From assembly GCA_030640045.1 (NCBI GenBank), contig DAOWKF010000134.1, positions 1 through 8,787 on the forward strand: a stretch of DNA of 8,787 nt. Reading direction: 5' to 3'. This document shows positions 6,964 to 8,787 of the stretch, one piece after another. A model generated the notes under the pieces. The model did no database searches and had not been told where the DNA came from. It worked only from the letters and a program-made list of their open reading frames with translations. The position numbers were made by a program, and so were the translations under genes. How positions within the stretch are numbered: position 1 is the stretch's first letter; every line of letters begins with the position of its first letter. The stretch is from Candidatus Omnitrophota bacterium. Its GTDB lineage: Bacteria > NPL-UPA2 > BS750m-G34.

Positions 6964-7757
6964 TGCGTGCGAAGAAATTTTAATGCTTCTTTAGTTGAAC
7001 AATTTTTATGGACTATCTTACCAATGGCAGTGACTACCTTCGCAGGTGATTTATGTTGGAATGTATTTCGGCCGATCGAGACCCCCTTAGCTCCGGCCTT
7101 AAGCGCTCCCTCAACCATCTTAAAAAGGGCATCATCTGTCTCTACCTTTTCACCTCCTGCAATAACTACAGGGACAGGGCAGCCTTCGGTTACCTCTTTA
7201 AATGAGACAACACTCCCTGTGTAATTCACCTTGACCAGGTCTGCGCCGAGTTCAGCGCCAACCCTGGCTGCATGTTTGATATATTTAACGTCATATTCAC
7301 TCTTGACTTTTTTCCCGCGCATATACATCATAGCTATAAGCGGCATTCCCCATTGCTGACATTCCCTGCTTACTTTTCCCAGATGCCTTAACATCTCTCC
7401 TTCTGTCTCTGCGCCAAGATTTATGTGGACTGAAACAGCATCTGCTCCTAATTTTATCGCCTCTTCTACCTCACAGACAGCAACCTTCGCATTGGGATCA
7501 GGCCCGATAGTTGTGCTTGCCGAGAGATGTATGATGAGCCCTACATCCTTACCGGCGCAGCGATGCCCTGCCCGCACAATACCTTTATGCACAACAATGG
7601 CATTAGCGCCGCCATTGACCATCCTGTCAATAGTGACCTTCATGTCAATTAGGCCAGCAATAGGACCCATTGTAATCCCATGGTCCATCGGGACAATAAC
7701 AGTCCTTCCGGAATTTCTATCTATAATCCGCTCTAATCTAATACCTTTCCCTATCAT
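6960..7757 (-). CDS. aroA': 2-amino-3,7-dideoxy-D-threo-hept-6-ulosonate synthase (DhnA-type class I aldolase)
   Basis: In methanogens (MJ0400) this enzyme condenses aspartate semialdehyde with 6-deoxy-5-ketofructose 1-phosphate, the first step of the alternative route to 3-dehydroquinate. The 265-residue TIM-barrel protein has the expected catalytic residues: Asp25-His26 in VPMDHG, Tyr145 in [10 protein letters not shown], and the Schiff-base Lys176 in [21 protein letters not shown] (56-66), VVIAGGEK and [11 protein letters not shown] also match my memory of the archaeal protein closely. The ATG has AAAGGAGGG about 8 bases upstream and lies just below a strong promoter, so it opens the operon. 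The adjacent 3-dehydroquinate synthase II supports this role over an ordinary fructose-bisphosphate aldolase. A GriI-like role (using dihydroxyacetone phosphate) is the main alternative. Confidence 0.92.
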   Translation of the reverse strand: MIGKGIRLERIIDRNSGRTVIVPMDHGITMGPIAGLIDMKVTIDRMVNGGANAIVVHKGIVRAGHRCAGKDVGLIIHLSASTTIGPDPNAKVAVCEVEEAIKLGADAVSVHINLGAETEGEMLRHLGKVSRECQQWGMPLIAMMYMRGKKVKSEYDVKYIKHAARVGAELGADLVKVNYTGSVVSFKEVTEGCPVPVVIAGGEKVETDDALFKMVEGALKAGAKGVSIGRNTFQHKSPAKVVTAIGKIVHKNCSTKEALKFLRTQ

Positions 7758-7765
7758 CTCCTGTC

Positions 7766-7773
7766 CCTCCTTT
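7766..7773 (-). promoter_or_regulatory. Shine-Dalgarno of aroA'
   Basis: The minus strand reads AAAGGAGG eight bases before the ATG at 7757. A second AGGAG abuts the ATG itself and is too close to act. The predicted transcription start falls near 7773-7775, so the 5' leader would be about 16-18 nt with the ribosome site at its very end. Confidence 0.75.
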
Positions 7774-7780
7774 GAAAATG

Positions 7781-7809
7781 ATTATAAAAAATATATCCCC
7801 CTAAGTCAA
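7781..7809 (-). promoter_or_regulatory. Sigma-70-type promoter of the aroA' operon
   Basis: On the minus strand, TTGACT (7809-7804) is followed by a 17-bp spacer (7803-7787, AT-rich apart from a G5 run) and a perfect TATAAT (7786-7781). Five of six -35 bases, all six -10 bases and the spacing match consensus, in the longest intergenic region and just upstream of the first gene of the operon. The -35 box lies in one copy of an 18-bp direct repeat, which suggests a regulator could compete with polymerase; that part is inference. Confidence 0.88.
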
Positions 7810-7883
7810 GCAAAATTGGCCTTTGGCCAATAGCTTAAGTCCACTTTATATAAGTTCCTATATAATCAAGCAAAATTGGCCTT
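7806..7883. repeat. Pair of 18-bp direct repeats with a 60-bp period
   Basis: TCAAGCAAAATTGGCCTT occurs perfectly at 7806-7823 and 7866-7883. The promoter-proximal copy contains four bases of the -35 box and one arm of a small hairpin; the distal copy ends seven bases from the pdxB stop. A further ACTTTA match is also offset by 60 (7843-7848 and 7903-7908), so the pair may be the relic of a 60-bp duplication. The alternative is two operator sites. Confidence 0.85.
7812..7831 (-). terminator. Weak hairpin after pdxB, possible intrinsic terminator
   Basis: On the minus strand, ATTGGCC-AAA-GGCCAAT forms a perfect 7-bp stem with a 3-nt loop, followed by TTTGCTT. The position, between the pdxB stop and the next promoter, suits a terminator, but the U-run is short (four including the last stem base). 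It may instead be part of an operator, since one arm lies in the direct repeat. Confidence 0.4.
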
Positions 7884-7889
7884 CGAATT

Positions 7890-8787
7890 TTAAAATTTCT
7901 TAACTTTAAATCCCAGGGATAGGAATTTGTCTATAAGATTTTTTGATGACCCGAACGTCAGCGTAAGCGTAGTATTGAAAAATTCCCTGCGGATGGGATA
8001 TTCCTTGCGGAGGCGATCGAAATAATGGCCGCGCGCTTCTCCTCTAAGGTTTAACATCTTTCTAATAGACTTGTCATCTCTCTCTATGTCATAGAGCTTA
8101 CGGATAGTACGCAAAAGAATTTCTTCATCTTTAGGCGAAGCCATCCTGTGGGTACCCCTGGCCTCTATTTTTAGCTCTCTAACAGGGGCCTCTGGCATAA
8201 CCGATCCCATGCTCCAGCCTGGTTTTAATTTAAAAAACTCTGCGCAGGCATTATATATCATACGCGTTCCATTAACCTTTCCGTCAAAAGAATAGCCGGC
8301 AATATGGGGCGTTGCTATGCTTACCTCTCTAAGCAGGTCATTATCTATCCCAGGCTCATTTTCCCAGACATCTATTACAGAGGCTAAAAGATTCCTTTTC
8401 TTTATAGCCTCGTAAAGGGCCTTTGTTTCTACAACCCCTCCCCTGGATGTATTAATAAGAATAGCGCCTTTTTTGAGTTGGGATAAAAATTTTTCATCAA
8501 CCATATGAAAGGTAGCGTCCTTTCCTTTGTGGGAGAGAGGGACATGGAAGGTTATGATATCTGCCTTTATTACATCCTCTATTTTCTTAAAGCGTACCTC
8601 ATGTGTCTCCCCGGCTAACGGCGGGTCGTTTTCCAGGACATCCATTCCGAGTCCCTTAGCCATCTCTACAACCCTGCTTCCTACATTACCTACGCCTATA
8701 ACTGCGAGACTCTTCTGGGAAAGTTGAAAACCCATTCTATTTGCGAGACAGAGCATTGCGCACATAACGTATTCCGATACGGAATTG
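7890..8787 (-). CDS. pdxB: 4-phosphoerythronate dehydrogenase, C-terminal part (5' end beyond right edge)
   Basis: PdxB oxidises 4-phospho-D-erythronate with NAD in the DXP-dependent pathway to pyridoxal phosphate. It is a D-2-hydroxyacid dehydrogenase with its own C-terminal domain. The 298 visible residues hold the Rossmann motif GVGNVG (about 31-36), the catalytic Arg in NTSRGGVV, the Glu in DVWENEP and the His in TPHIAGYS. After about residue 200 comes the PdxB-specific tail: LYDIERDDKSIRK, FDRLRKEYPIRREF and FLSLGFKVKK, which separates it from SerA-like enzymes. The frame stays open upstream of the ATG at 8765 and reads NSVSEYV there, matching family sequence, so that ATG is internal. 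About 80 N-terminal residues, including most of the substrate domain, are missing. It has its own transcription context, separated from the aroA' operon by 132 nt. Confidence 0.9.
   Translation of the reverse strand, partial: NSVSEYVMCAMLCLANRMGFQLSQKSLAVIGVGNVGSRVVEMAKGLGMDVLENDPPLAGETHEVRFKKIEDVIKADIITFHVPLSHKGKDATFHMVDEKFLSQLKKGAILINTSRGGVVETKALYEAIKKRNLLASVIDVWENEPGIDNDLLREVSIATPHIAGYSFDGKVNGTRMIYNACAEFFKLKPGWSMGSVMPEAPVRELKIEARGTHRMASPKDEEILLRTIRKLYDIERDDKSIRKMLNLRGEARGHYFDRLRKEYPIRREFFNTTLTLTFGSSKNLIDKFLSLGFKVKKF

Noticed and set aside
7848..7868. Second promoter in the distal direct repeat (TTGATT with a TATA-like stretch)
   Set aside because: The -35-like element and the TATATA/TATAAA sequences are only 11-13 bp apart, too close for a sigma-70 promoter.
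8763..8765. ATG as the start of the right-most dehydrogenase
   Set aside because: The frame stays open to the edge and the upstream residues (NSVSEYV) match PdxB, so this Met is internal.

Overview
This is a compact bacterial window in which every gene lies on the minus strand, so transcription runs from high to low coordinates. Overlaps of the ATGA and TAATG type and gaps of 0-9 nt show that most of it is one long operon. The largest non-coding stretch is 132 nt (7758-7889), so there is no gene-free region above 300 bases. The composition is moderately AT-leaning. The mix points to an uncultured, probably Gram-negative bacterium of the PVC/Omnitrophota kind: an archaeal-type entry into the shikimate pathway, MEP isoprenoid genes, a divergent prepilin, a PilB/GspE ATPase and an L,D-transpeptidase. 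That placement is inference from gene content, not from a search.

Reading in the direction of transcription, the right edge holds the 3' part of a pdxB-like gene (4-phosphoerythronate dehydrogenase, vitamin B6 synthesis), whose start lies outside the window. A 132-nt intergenic region follows. It carries an 18-bp direct repeat with a 60-bp period, a small hairpin, and a near-consensus sigma-70 promoter (TTGACT, 17 bp, TATAAT) placed just ahead of the next gene. That promoter should drive the operon: 2-amino-3,7-dideoxy-D-threo-hept-6-ulosonate synthase (aroA'), 3-dehydroquinate synthase II (aroB'), a small divergent prepilin-like protein, ispD, ispF, cysE, a membrane-anchored TPR-LysM-YkuD L,D-transpeptidase, accA, an RsbW/SpoIIAB-like anti-sigma kinase, an RsbV/SpoIIAA-like STAS antagonist, and the 5' part of a pilB/gspE-type ATPase that runs off the left edge.

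Functionally the operon joins precursor metabolism (dehydroquinate for aromatics, MEP isoprenoids, O-acetylserine for cysteine, malonyl-CoA for fatty acids) to envelope and surface functions (peptidoglycan cross-linking, prepilin, pilus/secretion ATPase), plus a partner-switching pair with no sigma factor in view. PdxB and IspD/IspF belong to two pathways that both draw on 1-deoxy-D-xylulose 5-phosphate.

The most notable points are the archaeal-type aroA'/aroB' pair inside a bacterial operon, the prepilin-like gene with a non-Gly cleavage site embedded among metabolic genes, the kinase/antagonist pair in W-then-V order next to pilB, a REP-like palindrome at the only loose junction inside the operon, and the repeat-bearing promoter. 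I see no CRISPR array, transposase, tRNA or rRNA.
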